A DNA stretch of 64,000 nucleotides, from assembly GCA_017434885.1 (NCBI GenBank), contig JAFSGE010000016.1, positions 93,642 to 157,641 on the forward strand, written 5' to 3'. Position 1 is the stretch's first letter, and every line of letters begins with the position of its first letter. The translations under genes were made by a program, and so were the position numbers. Under the pieces are notes generated by a model. That model saw nothing but the letters and a program-made list of their open reading frames with translations, was not told the DNA's origin and searched no databases. This stretch comes from Lachnospiraceae bacterium (GTDB taxonomy: Bacteria; Bacillota; Clostridia; Lachnospirales; Lachnospiraceae). Below, in pieces: positions 55,399 through 64,000 of the stretch.

Positions 55399-56829
55399 TT
55401 ACAACAATTCCTTCAAAAGCTGATTTACCATACCTGGGTCAGCTTTCCCCTTCATGGCTTTCATGGTCTGACCAACCAAAAAGCCGATTGCTTTTTCTTT
55501 GCCGTTTCGATAGTCCTCAACTGACTGCGGATTATTTGCAATCACTTCTTCCACTGTCTTTCTGAGTGCACCTTCATCACTTACGGTCTTAAGTCCTTTT
55601 TCCTCCACATAATTTTCCGGGTCGATGTCATTTTTAAACATTTCCTCGAACACTTCCTTTGCCACGGTACTGTTTATCGCCTTTGCATCGGTCAGCTTAA
55701 TAAGTCCTGCAAGATGCTTCGGTGAAAAGCGGATATCCTCCGGGTCCATATTGTTTTCTTTCAGAAGTCTTAATGTTTCTACCATCAGCCAGTTGGAAAC
55801 TTTCTTGGGCTGCGCCCCTAATGCCACTGTCTCCTCAAAGATATCAGCCATGTGCTTACTTCCCGTAATAATGTCAATATCATATTCCGGAATGTCAAAT
55901 TCTTCTTTGTAACGGGCAATTTTATCTTCTCTGAATTCCGGTTGCTTTGCCTTTATATCAGCAAGGAATTCCTCTGTCACTACAATAGGAACAAGGTCAG
56001 GGTCAGGGAAATAACGGTAATCCTGCGCATCCTCTTTGCTTCTCATGGCATAGGACTTGCCGGCATTGTCATCCCATCTTCTGGTTTCCTGTACCACTTT
56101 TTCGCCTGCCTCAAGCAAATCTATCTGACGGGCTTTTTCTCCTGCAATGGCTCTGGTAATGGCACTAAAAGAATTCAAGTTCTTCATCTCGGTACGGGTA
56201 CCATATTCCAAAGAGCCGACTTCTCTTACGGAAAGATTGACGTCTGCACGCATGGAACCTTCCTGCATCTTACAGTCGGATGCTCCCAAATACTGTATCA
56301 GCATGCGAAGCTTTTCCAGATACGCAATTACTTCCTCCGCACTACGCATATCAGGCTCTGATACAATTTCAATCAACGGCACACCGGAGCGGTTATAGTC
56401 CACAAGGGAATAATCACTTCCCTCATCATGAATCATTTTTCCCGCATCTTCTTCCATATGAATTTCATGAATGCCGACAAACTTCTTACCGCTTTCTGTT
56501 TCGATTTCTACCTTACCGTCACGGCAAATAGGCAGATACAATTGGGAAATCTGATAGTTCTGCGGATTATCAGGATAGAAATAATTTTTTCTGTCAAATT
56601 TACAATACCGGGTAATCTTACAATCGGTAGCAAGTCCTACCGCTACCGCATAAGCAAGCACCTGTTTATTTAACACGGGAAGAGACCCCGGCATACCGGT
56701 ACAAACGGGACAGGTATGTGTATTGGGTGCACCACCAAACTCGGTAGAACAGCCACAGAAAATTTTAGTCTTGGTGGCAAGCTCCACATGCACTTCCAAA
56801 CCAATGACAGTTTCATACTGCTTTCCCAT
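55399..56829 (-). CDS. gatB: Asp-tRNA(Asn)/Glu-tRNA(Gln) amidotransferase subunit B
   Basis: 476 residues. The kinase/tRNA-binding subunit of GatCAB: IGLEVHVELATKTKIFC, TCPVCTGMPGSLPVLN, KNYFYPDNPQNYQISQ, the YqeY-like C-terminal tail and full length are present. AAGGAGGAG lies before ATG 56829, 1 bp after the gatA stop; an earlier in-frame start is less likely. No terminator is visible before the threonine operon promoter, so read-through into it is possible. Confidence 0.97.
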   Translation of the reverse strand: MGKQYETVIGLEVHVELATKTKIFCGCSTEFGGAPNTHTCPVCTGMPGSLPVLNKQVLAYAVAVGLATDCKITRYCKFDRKNYFYPDNPQNYQISQLYLPICRDGKVEIETESGKKFVGIHEIHMEEDAGKMIHDEGSDYSLVDYNRSGVPLIEIVSEPDMRSAEEVIAYLEKLRMLIQYLGASDCKMQEGSMRADVNLSVREVGSLEYGTRTEMKNLNSFSAITRAIAGEKARQIDLLEAGEKVVQETRRWDDNAGKSYAMRSKEDAQDYRYFPDPDLVPIVVTEEFLADIKAKQPEFREDKIARYKEEFDIPEYDIDIITGSKHMADIFEETVALGAQPKKVSNWLMVETLRLLKENNMDPEDIRFSPKHLAGLIKLTDAKAINSTVAKEVFEEMFKNDIDPENYVEEKGLKTVSDEGALRKTVEEVIANNPQSVEDYRNGKEKAIGFLVGQTMKAMKGKADPGMVNQLLKELL

Positions 56830-56830
56830 C

Positions 56831-58291
56831 CTAGTTCTCCTCCTTTCTGCCAAATGCACCCCTTGCTTTTTCATAAGTATAAGCCGCACGAATGATATTC
56901 TTTTCTTTAAAGCAGTCTCCGATTAACTGTAATCCGATGGGTAATCCTTTGGAATCAATGCCACAAGGAACACTCATTCCCGGAAGACCTGCCAGATTAA
57001 CGGAAATTGTATAAATATCACCGAGATACATCTTAATCGGGTCGGATAAACTCTCTCCCAGCTTCGGTGCTGTGGTGGGGGCTACCGGTCCCAAAATCAC
57101 ATCATACTTTGCAAAAGCCTCATCAAAAGCATTCTTAATCAATGCTTTTACACGAAGTGCTTTCAGATAATAAGCATCATAATAACCGGAACTAAGCACA
57201 AAGCTTCCAAGCATAATTCTTCTCTTTACCTCTGCACCAAATCCCTCGGAACGGGACTTCTTATACATATTATGGAGTCCCTTATAGCTTTCTGTCCGAT
57301 ATCCGTACTTAATACCGTCGAAACGCTCCAGGTTGGAACTGGCTTCTGCCGCCGCAATGGTATAGTAAGCAGGAATTGCATAGTCTGCCAGACTCAAATC
57401 AAATTCTTCCAGGGTAGCGCCTTTTTCACGAAGCACTTCTGCCGCCTTGAGAACAGCTTCTTTTACTTCGCTGTCAAGCCCTTCTCCGAAGTAGTCTCTG
57501 GGAATACCGATTTTCATTCCTTTCACATCATCCACAAGAGCAGATGTAAAATCAGTATCTTCCCTTTGAACGGAAGTGGAATCCTTTTGGTCATGAGAAG
57601 TAATTACTTCCATAATAGTGGCACAGTCTGTCACATCCTTACATAAAGGTCCGATCTGGTCAAGGGATGATGCATATGCAATCAGGCCATATCGGGACAC
57701 ACTGCCGTAAGTCGGTTTCATTCCCACAACACCGCAAAATGATGCAGGCTGTCTGATAGAACCGCCGGTGTCGGAACCAAGGGCATAATAGCATTCTTCT
57801 GCCGCCACAGCCGCCGCGCTGCCTCCCGAAGATCCTCCCGGCACATGTTCCTGATTCCACGGGTTTTTCGTCACACCAAAAGCGGAGGTTTCCGTTGTAG
57901 AACCCATGGCAAACTCATCCATATTGGTTTTTCCGATAATCACTGCCCCCGCCCTCTGCAGGTTTATTACTGCCTGAGAAGAATAAGTGGGGACGAAATT
58001 GCCAAGCATTTTTGAGGAACAAGTGGTCAAAAGACCTTCCGTACACATATTGTCTTTAATAGCAACCGGTACACCTGCAAGTGGTCCTGTAAGCTCTCCC
58101 GAGTCAATTTTTCCCTGTATTTCCTGTGCCTGCTTTAATGCGCCGTCTTTATCCACTGTCACATAACAGTTATAGGTACTTTCTGTTTTTTCAATCTGCT
58201 TAAGTACCGCTTTGGTTGCATCCATTACAGTTACTTCTTTATTTTTAATTGCCGCAGCAAGTGATACGGCAGTCATATTTAAAATATTCAT
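56831..58291 (-). CDS. gatA: Asp-tRNA(Asn)/Glu-tRNA(Gln) amidotransferase subunit A
   Basis: 486 residues of the amidase-signature family. The Ser-cisSer-Lys triad lies in VAIKDNMCTEG (Lys) and the GGSSGGSAAAVAA signature; DTGGSIRQPASFCGVVGMKPTYGSVSRYG follows. It releases ammonia from glutamine for tRNA amidation by GatB. AGGAGG precedes ATG 58291; the frame is open 7 codons upstream. 13 bp after gatC. Confidence 0.97.
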   Translation of the reverse strand: MNILNMTAVSLAAAIKNKEVTVMDATKAVLKQIEKTESTYNCYVTVDKDGALKQAQEIQGKIDSGELTGPLAGVPVAIKDNMCTEGLLTTCSSKMLGNFVPTYSSQAVINLQRAGAVIIGKTNMDEFAMGSTTETSAFGVTKNPWNQEHVPGGSSGGSAAAVAAEECYYALGSDTGGSIRQPASFCGVVGMKPTYGSVSRYGLIAYASSLDQIGPLCKDVTDCATIMEVITSHDQKDSTSVQREDTDFTSALVDDVKGMKIGIPRDYFGEGLDSEVKEAVLKAAEVLREKGATLEEFDLSLADYAIPAYYTIAAAEASSNLERFDGIKYGYRTESYKGLHNMYKKSRSEGFGAEVKRRIMLGSFVLSSGYYDAYYLKALRVKALIKNAFDEAFAKYDVILGPVAPTTAPKLGESLSDPIKMYLGDIYTISVNLAGLPGMSVPCGIDSKGLPIGLQLIGDCFKEKNIIRAAYTYEKARGAFGRKEEN

Positions 58292-58304
58292 CTCTGCCGT
58301 CCTC

Positions 58305-58598
58305 CTAATCAAATGTCTTAGGCACTACAAACATGCCGTCCTTTTGTCTTGGTGCATTCTTTAAAATTGCTTCCCTGCAATCCGTGCCGGTTACCACATC
58401 TTCACGAAATACATTTTGAACAGGAAAAATATGTGACATCGGCTCTACTCCTGCAGTATCCAGTTCTCCCAATTTATCAATATAATCAAGCATACGTCCC
58501 ATATCTCTTTTTGCTGCTTCCTTTTCCTCGTCGGAAAGTTCCAGCTTAGCTAAAATGCCCACATATTCGATGGTCTCATCGGAAATAATATTTGCCAT
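58305..58598 (-). CDS. gatC: Asp-tRNA(Asn)/Glu-tRNA(Gln) amidotransferase subunit C
   Basis: 97 residues, the small belt subunit that wraps GatA and GatB. It reads [20 protein letters not shown], then [24 protein letters not shown] and ends with [12 protein letters not shown], all GatC features. First gene of gatCAB. GatCAB probably makes Asn-tRNA(Asn), since a GlnRS gene is also present. Confidence 0.95.
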   Translation of the reverse strand: MANIISDETIEYVGILAKLELSDEEKEAAKRDMGRMLDYIDKLGELDTAGVEPMSHIFPVQNVFREDVVTGTDCREAILKNAPRQKDGMFVVPKTFD

Positions 58599-58666
58599 AA
58601 TAAACCTCTTTTCTTTTATATTACTATTAATAATCTACTGCGGTTTTGCTTTTCTGTCCACTGTGT

Positions 58667-58681
58667 TTGTAACTTTTACAA
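58667..58681. promoter_or_regulatory. Palindrome upstream of the C_GCAxxG_C_C gene
   Basis: TTGTAACTTTTACAA is a perfect 6-3-6 inverted repeat, 57 bp before ATG 58738, in the position of a -35/-10 region. It resembles a regulator operator; half-sites TTGT/ACAA recall Rex-type boxes, but the spacing does not fit the Rex consensus. Confidence 0.35.
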
Positions 58682-58737
58682 CTTTATGATACAGTATACT
58701 CAGAATAAAAAAATAAAACACAAAGGAGAATCCACTT

Positions 58738-59142
58738 ATGAACAAAAAAGAACTGGCTATCGCCAAACATGACATAAAATTTAACTGTGCACAGGCAGTT
58801 GCCTGTTCCTTCGCCGAAGAAGTAGGTGTTCCCGAAGAAGTTCTTTTCAAAGCAGCCGAAGGCTTTGGCCTTGGTATGGGCGGTATGGAAGGTATCTGCG
58901 GTGCGCTCTCCGGCGCCGTTATGCTTGCAGGCTTCAAAAACAGTGACGGCAACCTTGAAAGCCCTGCTACCAAAGCAGAAACCTACAAGCTTTCCAAGGA
59001 AATGGTCAGAAGCTTTGAAGAAAAAACCGGCGGCACCATCTGCAAGCAATTAAAAGGAATCGAAACCGGAACTGTTCTTTGCTCTTGTCCCGATTGCATC
59101 TGCAAGGGTGTGGAGGTTGTTGAGGAAGTCCTCGGATTCTAA
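58738..59142 (+). CDS. C_GCAxxG_C_C family protein
   Basis: 134 residues, soluble. It carries the family pattern of spaced cysteines: NCAQAV (Cys17), GICGALSGA (Cys54), a C-terminal Cys102 region and CSCPDCICKG near the end. These proteins are thought to be redox-active or metal-binding, often next to oxidoreductases, but their function is unknown. AAAGGAG lies 8 bp before ATG 58738. Single-gene unit with its own terminator. Confidence 0.87.
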   Translation: MNKKELAIAKHDIKFNCAQAVACSFAEEVGVPEEVLFKAAEGFGLGMGGMEGICGALSGAVMLAGFKNSDGNLESPATKAETYKLSKEMVRSFEEKTGGTICKQLKGIETGTVLCSCPDCICKGVEVVEEVLGF

Positions 59143-59160
59143 AATATATTCAACAAAAAC

Positions 59161-59213
59161 GGCTGTTGCTCTAAGTGTTTTTCCTTAAAGCAACAGCCTG
59201 TTTTATTTTCTCA
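59161..59213. terminator. Bidirectional terminator
   Basis: GGCTGTTGCT (59161-59170) pairs perfectly with AGCAACAGCC (59189-59198). TGTTTTATTTTC follows on the plus strand and GTTTTTGTTG on the minus strand, so it ends both converging genes. Confidence 0.87.
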
Positions 59214-59220
59214 TCAGCTT

Positions 59221-60621
59221 CTATTTTTTCATCTCTGAAAAATATTTCTTTGTTTCTTTTGCAACCACACCGCTTAATGCAACAAGTGCAATTAAGTTTG
59301 GAATTGCCATCAGTCCGTTAAAGATATCTGCAATGGTCCATACTGCTGATACGGTGAGGAAAGGTCCGATAAATACAGCCAGAATATATACCCAACGATA
59401 AACTTTTACTGTTTTCTGATTTCCGTTTGTCAAATACTCCAGACACTTTTCACCATAATAATCCCATCCCAGAATCGTTGTAAATGCAAAGAACACCAAA
59501 CATAACATCAAAATAAAGGAAGATACTCCTGCCGGTAACGGTAATCCCTGTTGAAACGCATAGTTTGTGACTCCTGCTCCTTCCAGTCCGGTTTCCCATG
59601 CGCCTGTAATTACAATACATAAACCTGTCATGGTACAGATGATTAATGTATCAATCACGGTACCTGTCATGGAAATAAGTCCCTGCTTTACAGCAGAATC
59701 ACTCTTTGCTGCTGCAGCTGCAATAGGCGCACTACCAAGACCGGCTTCATTAGAGAAAATACCTCTTGCGATACCTTTTTGCATCGCTACCATCATGGCC
59801 CCAAGAGCTCCGCCCGCTGCCGCTCTCATACCGAATGCACTCTGTACGATTTCCACAAACGCACCGGGGATCTTACCTGCATTGCAAATCAGAATCAAAA
59901 CTGCCGCAATCACATAAAGCACTGCCATAAAAGGTACTACAATCTCTGCTACCTTGGAAATTCTCTTAATACCGCCGATAACTACCAGTGCCACACCTGC
60001 CGTAACCACAATTCCCGCAATAATTACTGCCCATGAGTAATCTCTTCCGAACAAACTAATAGTGTGTGTTACCTGAGGGTCAAAGAAATTCTTTGCAGCA
60101 TCTGTGATTCCGTTAATCTGAGTAATGGTTCCGATGCCTAACAAGCCTGCTCCGGCTCCCAATATTGCAAACAGCTTTGCCAGCCATTTCCACTTATCTC
60201 CCATTCCCTTCTCTATGTAATAGAAGGGACCGCCAAGTACATGACCATCTGCTGCCACTTGACGATACTTCACTGCAAGGAGACATTCTGCATACTTCGT
60301 AGCTGTTCCGAGAAGTGCCGCTATCCACATCCAGAATAATGCGCCGGGACCTCCGGCACAAATTGCGGTAGCTACACCTACGATATTGCCGGTACCGATA
60401 GTCGCCGACAGCGCTGTACAAAGCGCGCCAAAACTGGACACCTCGCCATGTTCACCTGAATTGTCATTTTCAAAGATGTACTTAAAAGCTTTTCCCAGTT
60501 TGGTAATCTGTACCCCCTTCAAACGAGTGGTCAACAGTATTCCCACCGCCAAAATCAATACAATCAAAGGAATTCCCCATACCAGATCATCAATTTTTAC
60601 TAATACTTCTGTTGCCGTCAA
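59221..60621 (-). CDS. Alanine/glycine:cation symporter (AGCS), second gene
   Basis: 466 residues, about 10 membrane helices, of the AGCS (AlsT/DagA) family that imports alanine or glycine with Na+ or H+. Seen: GEVSSFGALCTALSATIGTGNIVGVATAI, GGPFYYIEKGMG, and FSNEAGLGSAPIAAAAAKSD. The start is TTG 60621: AAAGGAGG lies 8 bp upstream and the homologous neighbour aligns there. An upstream in-frame TTG at 60672 would overlap the previous gene and has no ribosome binding site. It follows the first symporter by 28 bp; both are under the glycine riboswitch. Confidence 0.92.
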   Translation of the reverse strand: MTATEVLVKIDDLVWGIPLIVLILAVGILLTTRLKGVQITKLGKAFKYIFENDNSGEHGEVSSFGALCTALSATIGTGNIVGVATAICAGGPGALFWMWIAALLGTATKYAECLLAVKYRQVAADGHVLGGPFYYIEKGMGDKWKWLAKLFAILGAGAGLLGIGTITQINGITDAAKNFFDPQVTHTISLFGRDYSWAVIIAGIVVTAGVALVVIGGIKRISKVAEIVVPFMAVLYVIAAVLILICNAGKIPGAFVEIVQSAFGMRAAAGGALGAMMVAMQKGIARGIFSNEAGLGSAPIAAAAAKSDSAVKQGLISMTGTVIDTLIICTMTGLCIVITGAWETGLEGAGVTNYAFQQGLPLPAGVSSFILMLCLVFFAFTTILGWDYYGEKCLEYLTNGNQKTVKVYRWVYILAVFIGPFLTVSAVWTIADIFNGLMAIPNLIALVALSGVVAKETKKYFSEMKK

Positions 60622-60649
60622 TATTTGTTCCTCCTTTACTAAATCAACT

Positions 60650-62062
60650 TTACTTATCCTTTTTCTTTTCAAAGAAATCTTTTGTTTCCTTCACAACCAC
60701 ACCGCTTAATGCAAATAACGCAATCATATTGGGTAATGCCATAAGTCCGTTAAAAATATCTGCAATGGTCCAAACAGCTGCAACTGTCATATATGGTCCG
60801 ATAAATACTGCTAAAATATATAACCAGCGATATACCTTAACCACTTTCTTTTTACCGCCTGTTAAGTACTCCAGACATCTTTCCGAATAATAATCCCATC
60901 CCAAAATAGTCGTAAATGCAAAGAATACCAGACAAAGCATCAACAAGAAAGAAGATACCGTCGCAGGAAGGGGTAAACCGTTGTTAAATGCATAAGTAGT
61001 AATCTGCACACCTTCCAGACCTTCTACCTGCCATGTTCCTGTAAGCACAATTGCCAGACCGGTCATGGTGCAAACAATAATTGTGTCAATGAAAGTACCT
61101 GTCATGGATACCAGTCCCTGACGGACAGGTTCTTTTGTCTGTGCAGCAGCTGCTGCAATGGGAGCACTACCCAGACCGGCTTCATTGGAAAAGATACCTC
61201 TTGCAATACCTTTCTGCATTGCAACAATCATGGAACCTACAATACCGCCTGTTACTGCCTGAGGATTAAACGCTCCTTTTACAATTGTCACGACCGCAGT
61301 CGGCACCTCTGTGATATTGAACAGAATAATTGCCAGTCCCAATACAATATAGATAATTGCCATAAAGGGCACAATTACTTCAGATACCTTTGCAATACGC
61401 TTCACACCACCGATTAACACCATTGCCACGCAAACAGTCAAAATAAGTGAAGCAATTACAACCGTCCATGAGTAAGTTCCGATTCCCGGCAATGTAACTG
61501 CCCATGCTTGCTGTGGGTCAAAAAAGTTCACAATTGCAGAGGCAATACCATTTACCTGAGAAAAAGTACCGATACCCATTAAGCCTACGCAAACACCAAA
61601 AAAGGCAAAAATCTTTGCAAGCCATTTCCACTTTTCTCCCATACCTTTCTCTATGTAATAAAAAGGACCGCCAAGTGCATGGTTATCTTTATCAATCACA
61701 CGATATTTTACTGCCAGAAGTCCTTCTGAATATTTGGTTGCCATTCCCAAGAATGCCGCAACCTCCATCCAGAACAATGCTCCCGGTCCGCCTGCCGCAA
61801 TAGCAGTCGCAACACCTACAATATTACCGGTACCGATAGTTGCCGATAATGCTGTACAAAGTGCACCGAAACTGGAAACCTCGCCCTCGCCGTCTTCTTC
61901 ATTTTTCACCATAAATTTCAAGGCTAACGGCAGTTTGCGAATCTGTAAAATTCCAAGCCTTGCTGTAAGCAGTAATCCTCCTGCCAAAATCAGTACCATT
62001 AGGGGAACCCCCCATACAAAATCGTCAATGGCGACCAACACATTATTAATCGTTTCAAACAT
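60650..62062 (-). CDS. Alanine/glycine:cation symporter (AGCS), first gene
   Basis: 470 residues, a close paralogue of the next gene (same motifs GEVSSFGALCTALSATIGTGNIVGV, GGPFYYIEKGMG, FSNEAGLGSAPIAAAAAQTK). AGGAGGAG precedes ATG 62062. It is the first gene after the glycine riboswitch, which indicates glycine as the likely substrate of at least one of the pair. Two tandem copies suggest different affinities or a Gly/Ala split; sequence alone does not tell which. Confidence 0.93.
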   Translation of the reverse strand: MFETINNVLVAIDDFVWGVPLMVLILAGGLLLTARLGILQIRKLPLALKFMVKNEEDGEGEVSSFGALCTALSATIGTGNIVGVATAIAAGGPGALFWMEVAAFLGMATKYSEGLLAVKYRVIDKDNHALGGPFYYIEKGMGEKWKWLAKIFAFFGVCVGLMGIGTFSQVNGIASAIVNFFDPQQAWAVTLPGIGTYSWTVVIASLILTVCVAMVLIGGVKRIAKVSEVIVPFMAIIYIVLGLAIILFNITEVPTAVVTIVKGAFNPQAVTGGIVGSMIVAMQKGIARGIFSNEAGLGSAPIAAAAAQTKEPVRQGLVSMTGTFIDTIIVCTMTGLAIVLTGTWQVEGLEGVQITTYAFNNGLPLPATVSSFLLMLCLVFFAFTTILGWDYYSERCLEYLTGGKKKVVKVYRWLYILAVFIGPYMTVAAVWTIADIFNGLMALPNMIALFALSGVVVKETKDFFEKKKDK

Positions 62063-62110
62063 CGCTCTTTCTCCTCCTGCCTTATTTGGCATTTATTGTT
62101 TTTGAAACAA

Positions 62111-62138
62111 AAATAAGAGCTGATTTTCATCAGCCCTC
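62111..62138 (-). terminator. Terminator stem of the glycine riboswitch expression platform
   Basis: On the minus strand GGGCTGAT-GAAA-ATCAGCTC (62136-62117) followed by TTATTTTTG. It lies about 50 bp before the symporter start and is the likely switch between termination and read-through. Confidence 0.72.
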
Positions 62139-62160
62139 CAAAGAGTAGAACACGCATATA

Positions 62161-62277
62161 AATGCTCTGTCCTTTTGCCTGAGAGATTAACAGGGATACA
62201 AGCATTTCTTTTGCTTCATGAGCTTGCATTCCTGCCGTACACCTTCGGCGCCCTTCTTACTAAGAGACTCTCCAGAG
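62161..62277 (-). ncRNA. Glycine riboswitch (single aptamer)
   Basis: Read on the minus strand from 62277: CTCTGGAGAGTCTCT, then GGGCGCCGAAGG (core at 62251-62242), and CTCTCAGGCAAAAGGACAG (62185-62166 region), which are the conserved blocks of the gcvT-type glycine aptamer. I find no second aptamer in the next 120 bp upstream, so this is a singleton and not the common tandem form. It controls the two AGCS symporters. Whether glycine turns expression on or off cannot be decided by eye; transporter-linked cases are often off switches. Confidence 0.92.
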
Positions 62278-62438
62278 TTTGTGCTTTATAATATGTATGC
62301 ACAAAGATTCATGAAATTTACTATATCATATTCAGCATTTATACGCAATCTATTTATTCTTTTTTCGACAATTTTCTTTAACAAAATTTTAACGCCAGAT
62401 GATTCGGCATCCGATTCATGCGCTCTACTATCAGCTCC

Positions 62439-63593
62439 TTATCCAAAAATCCTAACCGTCAGACCTCCCGGAAATCCTTCCAGTGTTGCCGTCAAATCTG
62501 CATCTTGTAAAAAAGCAAGCTCCTTACTGTCTGTAGTAATTTCAGGTTTGTAATGCTCTCCTTTTTTCTGATTTACAATATGTATAAAGCATCTTTGACC
62601 GGTTTGGTCTGTTCCTACCAGCGTATATTCTGCCCGCAGTATCACAGGTTCATCCCCATACTGCTTCTGGATATCTACACCTTCCGGAATAATGCATCCC
62701 TTAAAATCATCCTGATGACAATACCCTGTAAAATAAACTGCTGCCTCCTTGTATCCTTCTCTTTCCTCACGTACTTCATATCCGGTTACAACGACTTGTA
62801 TAGTCAATATTTCTTTCTTATGATTCAAAAAATGTTCTGCCGCAACCATGGCGCTTTCATCCTGTTGTTCGTTAAATCCATGACCGGCATCCTCAATCGA
62901 AATTAATTTACACTGTCCTTCCTCATAACACTGTTTAGCTTTTTCACCATACACATAAGGTACAACATCATCCTTTTTGCCATGAATGAGAAGTACTCTT
63001 CCCTTATACTTTGCAATCTCTAAAAACGGGTCCATGTTTACAACATTTTCATGAAACATTCTTGAAATCTTCATTCCGCCCGGACATAAAATTTCATCCG
63101 GCACAGACTGCACATCATAGCTTGCACCGCCAAGTACTCCCAGCCTTGCATGGTCCGGAATACATAATGCCGGGAAAAACATAATCAAATTGCTGATCTC
63201 CTCTTTGCACTTGGCTGCAACAAGACCTGATACAAATCCACCCTGACTGCATCCCCATAATGAAATATTTTCTTCATCAATATAAGTAAGCCCCTGCACC
63301 GTATGAAGTACTGTCATTAAATCTTCGCATTCCGACTCAATCGTCATGGCAAGAGAACTGCCGTCGCTCTGTCCCGTTCCCGGAATACTTCCGCCGCAAA
63401 AATCAAGGCAGTAGGTCGCATAACCTTTTTCCGCAAAATGTCTTCCGTACTTTTCCATTCCTATGGAATCACCACCGAAGCCATGACTTAAAATAATTGC
63501 CGGAAGCTTTTCTTCTTTACGCTCACTGCCGATAAATTCCTTCACATATATTTTCAAACCGTCTCTGCAACAAAAAAATTCTCTTTCCTGCAT
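62439..63593 (-). CDS. Alpha/beta hydrolase (dienelactone/peptidase S9-like) with C-terminal extension
   Basis: 384 residues. Residues 1-245 form an alpha/beta hydrolase: ILSHGFGGDS (oxyanion region), the nucleophile elbow LWGCSQGGFVSG (G-x-S-x-G), LLIHGKKDDVVPY (acidic residue) and DAGHGFNEQ (His). About 135 further residues after the catalytic domain look like a beta-rich module (GHCHQDDFKGCIIPEG-like sequence) without a name I know. No signal peptide is seen. AGAGGGA precedes ATG 63593. 13 bp after the next hydrolase gene. Confidence 0.85.
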   Translation of the reverse strand: MQEREFFCCRDGLKIYVKEFIGSERKEEKLPAIILSHGFGGDSIGMEKYGRHFAEKGYATYCLDFCGGSIPGTGQSDGSSLAMTIESECEDLMTVLHTVQGLTYIDEENISLWGCSQGGFVSGLVAAKCKEEISNLIMFFPALCIPDHARLGVLGGASYDVQSVPDEILCPGGMKISRMFHENVVNMDPFLEIAKYKGRVLLIHGKKDDVVPYVYGEKAKQCYEEGQCKLISIEDAGHGFNEQQDESAMVAAEHFLNHKKEILTIQVVVTGYEVREEREGYKEAAVYFTGYCHQDDFKGCIIPEGVDIQKQYGDEPVILRAEYTLVGTDQTGQRCFIHIVNQKKGEHYKPEITTDSKELAFLQDADLTATLEGFPGGLTVRIFG

Positions 63594-63606
63594 ATCTTCC
63601 CTCTTT

Positions 63607-64000
63607 TTATTCTTCTCTTAAAAATGTAATCACTCTCTCGTTAAAATCCTTCGCTTCTTCATAAAGTCCGTGACCGTACTGTTCATACATAAACAGCTCA
63701 CTTCCCGCAATCTCCTTTGCTATCATCTCGGAGGCTTCTCCCGTCACAATTTTATCCCGTTTTCCACCGATAACAAGCGTAGGACACTTGATTTTAGAAA
63801 GTTCAGCATGGGAATCATGAGATGTACAAGCCTTTGCCATAATCAGAAAGCGCTCTGCCTCTTTCGGCGTACTCATTTTACTGACAATCGGGAAAAACCA
63901 CCTGCTTTTCTGCAAATACTCTTCCGTATAGGATTTTTCTGCTGTATCTATAAAAATCCCTGCATAATCACCTGACATGGCAAGTTCTATCCAGCTTCCA
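63607..64000 (-). CDS. Alpha/beta hydrolase, C-terminal part (5' end beyond the window)
   Basis: About 130 C-terminal residues. The frame reads in from the window edge through GSWIELAMSGDYAG, past an internal Met, so the true start lies beyond 64000. Visible: CPTLVIGGKRDKIVTGEA, which carries the acidic residue and phosphate-free GGKRD turn, and YEQYGHGLYEEA with the catalytic histidine. The nucleophile elbow is not in the window. Probably in one operon with the hydrolase 13 bp downstream. Confidence 0.82.
   Translation of the reverse strand, partial: GSWIELAMSGDYAGIFIDTAEKSYTEEYLQKSRWFFPIVSKMSTPKEAERFLIMAKACTSHDSHAELSKIKCPTLVIGGKRDKIVTGEASEMIAKEIAGSELFMYEQYGHGLYEEAKDFNERVITFLREE

Overview
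The window looks like chromosomal DNA from a spore-forming, strictly fermentative member of the Clostridia, most likely Lachnospiraceae. The grounds are moderately low GC, strong AGGAGG-type ribosome binding sites, spoVAD and spoVAC, an EFR1-type ferredoxin/flavodoxin, a 'proposed homoserine kinase' in place of ThrB, and many small DUF families typical of that group (DUF4250, DUF4364, DUF6062, DUF6106, DUF2225). I see no rRNA, tRNA, CRISPR array, insertion sequence, prophage or plasmid gene. All assignments come from reading the sequence; none was confirmed by a database search.

Layout. (1) 1-4557, minus strand: a closely spaced series from argC down to a truncated cysteine synthase. (2) 4558-4943: a divergent argC/argG control region with candidate ArgR boxes. 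(3) 4944-7264, plus: argG, a DUF1294 membrane protein and a LytTR response regulator. (4) 7289-11442, minus: a cell-surface O-acetylation pair (MBOAT + DHHW/AlgX-like) and a DegV protein. (5) 11615-14297, plus: malic enzyme, YtqA-like radical SAM protein, DUF4364. (6) 14384-17711, minus: a secreted glycosidase-like protein and rarA. (7) 17937-19814, plus: a cytosolic sugar-binding-domain/GGDEF fusion. (8) 19914-29699, minus: fucO with a soluble PocR-type chemoreceptor, polysaccharide deacetylase, GDSL hydrolase, DUF4250, D-Ala-D-Ala carboxypeptidase, CIRCE-controlled clpB and an MFS transporter. (9) 29960-36910, plus: a VIT/VWA protein with a PEP-CTERM-like tail, an exosortase, a second MBOAT + SGNH pair, then spoVAD and spoVAC. 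(10) 36874-49763, mostly minus: DUF6062, TetR, an acidic helical membrane protein (plus), a MocR-type regulator, DUF2225, glnS, a DHH phosphoesterase overlapping a GGDEF-EAL protein, guaB and DUF6106. (11) 50031-50885, plus: an unknown membrane protein. (12) 50962-58598, minus: the threonine/aspartate pathway (ACT protein, hom, homoserine-kinase-like gene, aspartate kinase) downstream of gatCAB. (13) 58738-64000: a C_GCAxxG_C_C protein (plus), then two alanine/glycine:cation symporters behind a glycine riboswitch and two alpha/beta hydrolases (minus).

Themes. Amino-acid metabolism dominates (Arg, Cys, Thr/Met/Lys, Gly/Ala uptake). A second theme is envelope modification: two MBOAT/SGNH O-acetylation systems, a polysaccharide deacetylase, a carboxypeptidase and an exosortase. 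A third is c-di-GMP signalling. The least explained elements are a compact RNA predicted to fold as a four-way junction ahead of the threonine operon (55280-55354), the exosortase operon with its own candidate substrate, and phased 11-bp TGATGCA repeats upstream of both O-acetylation operons.
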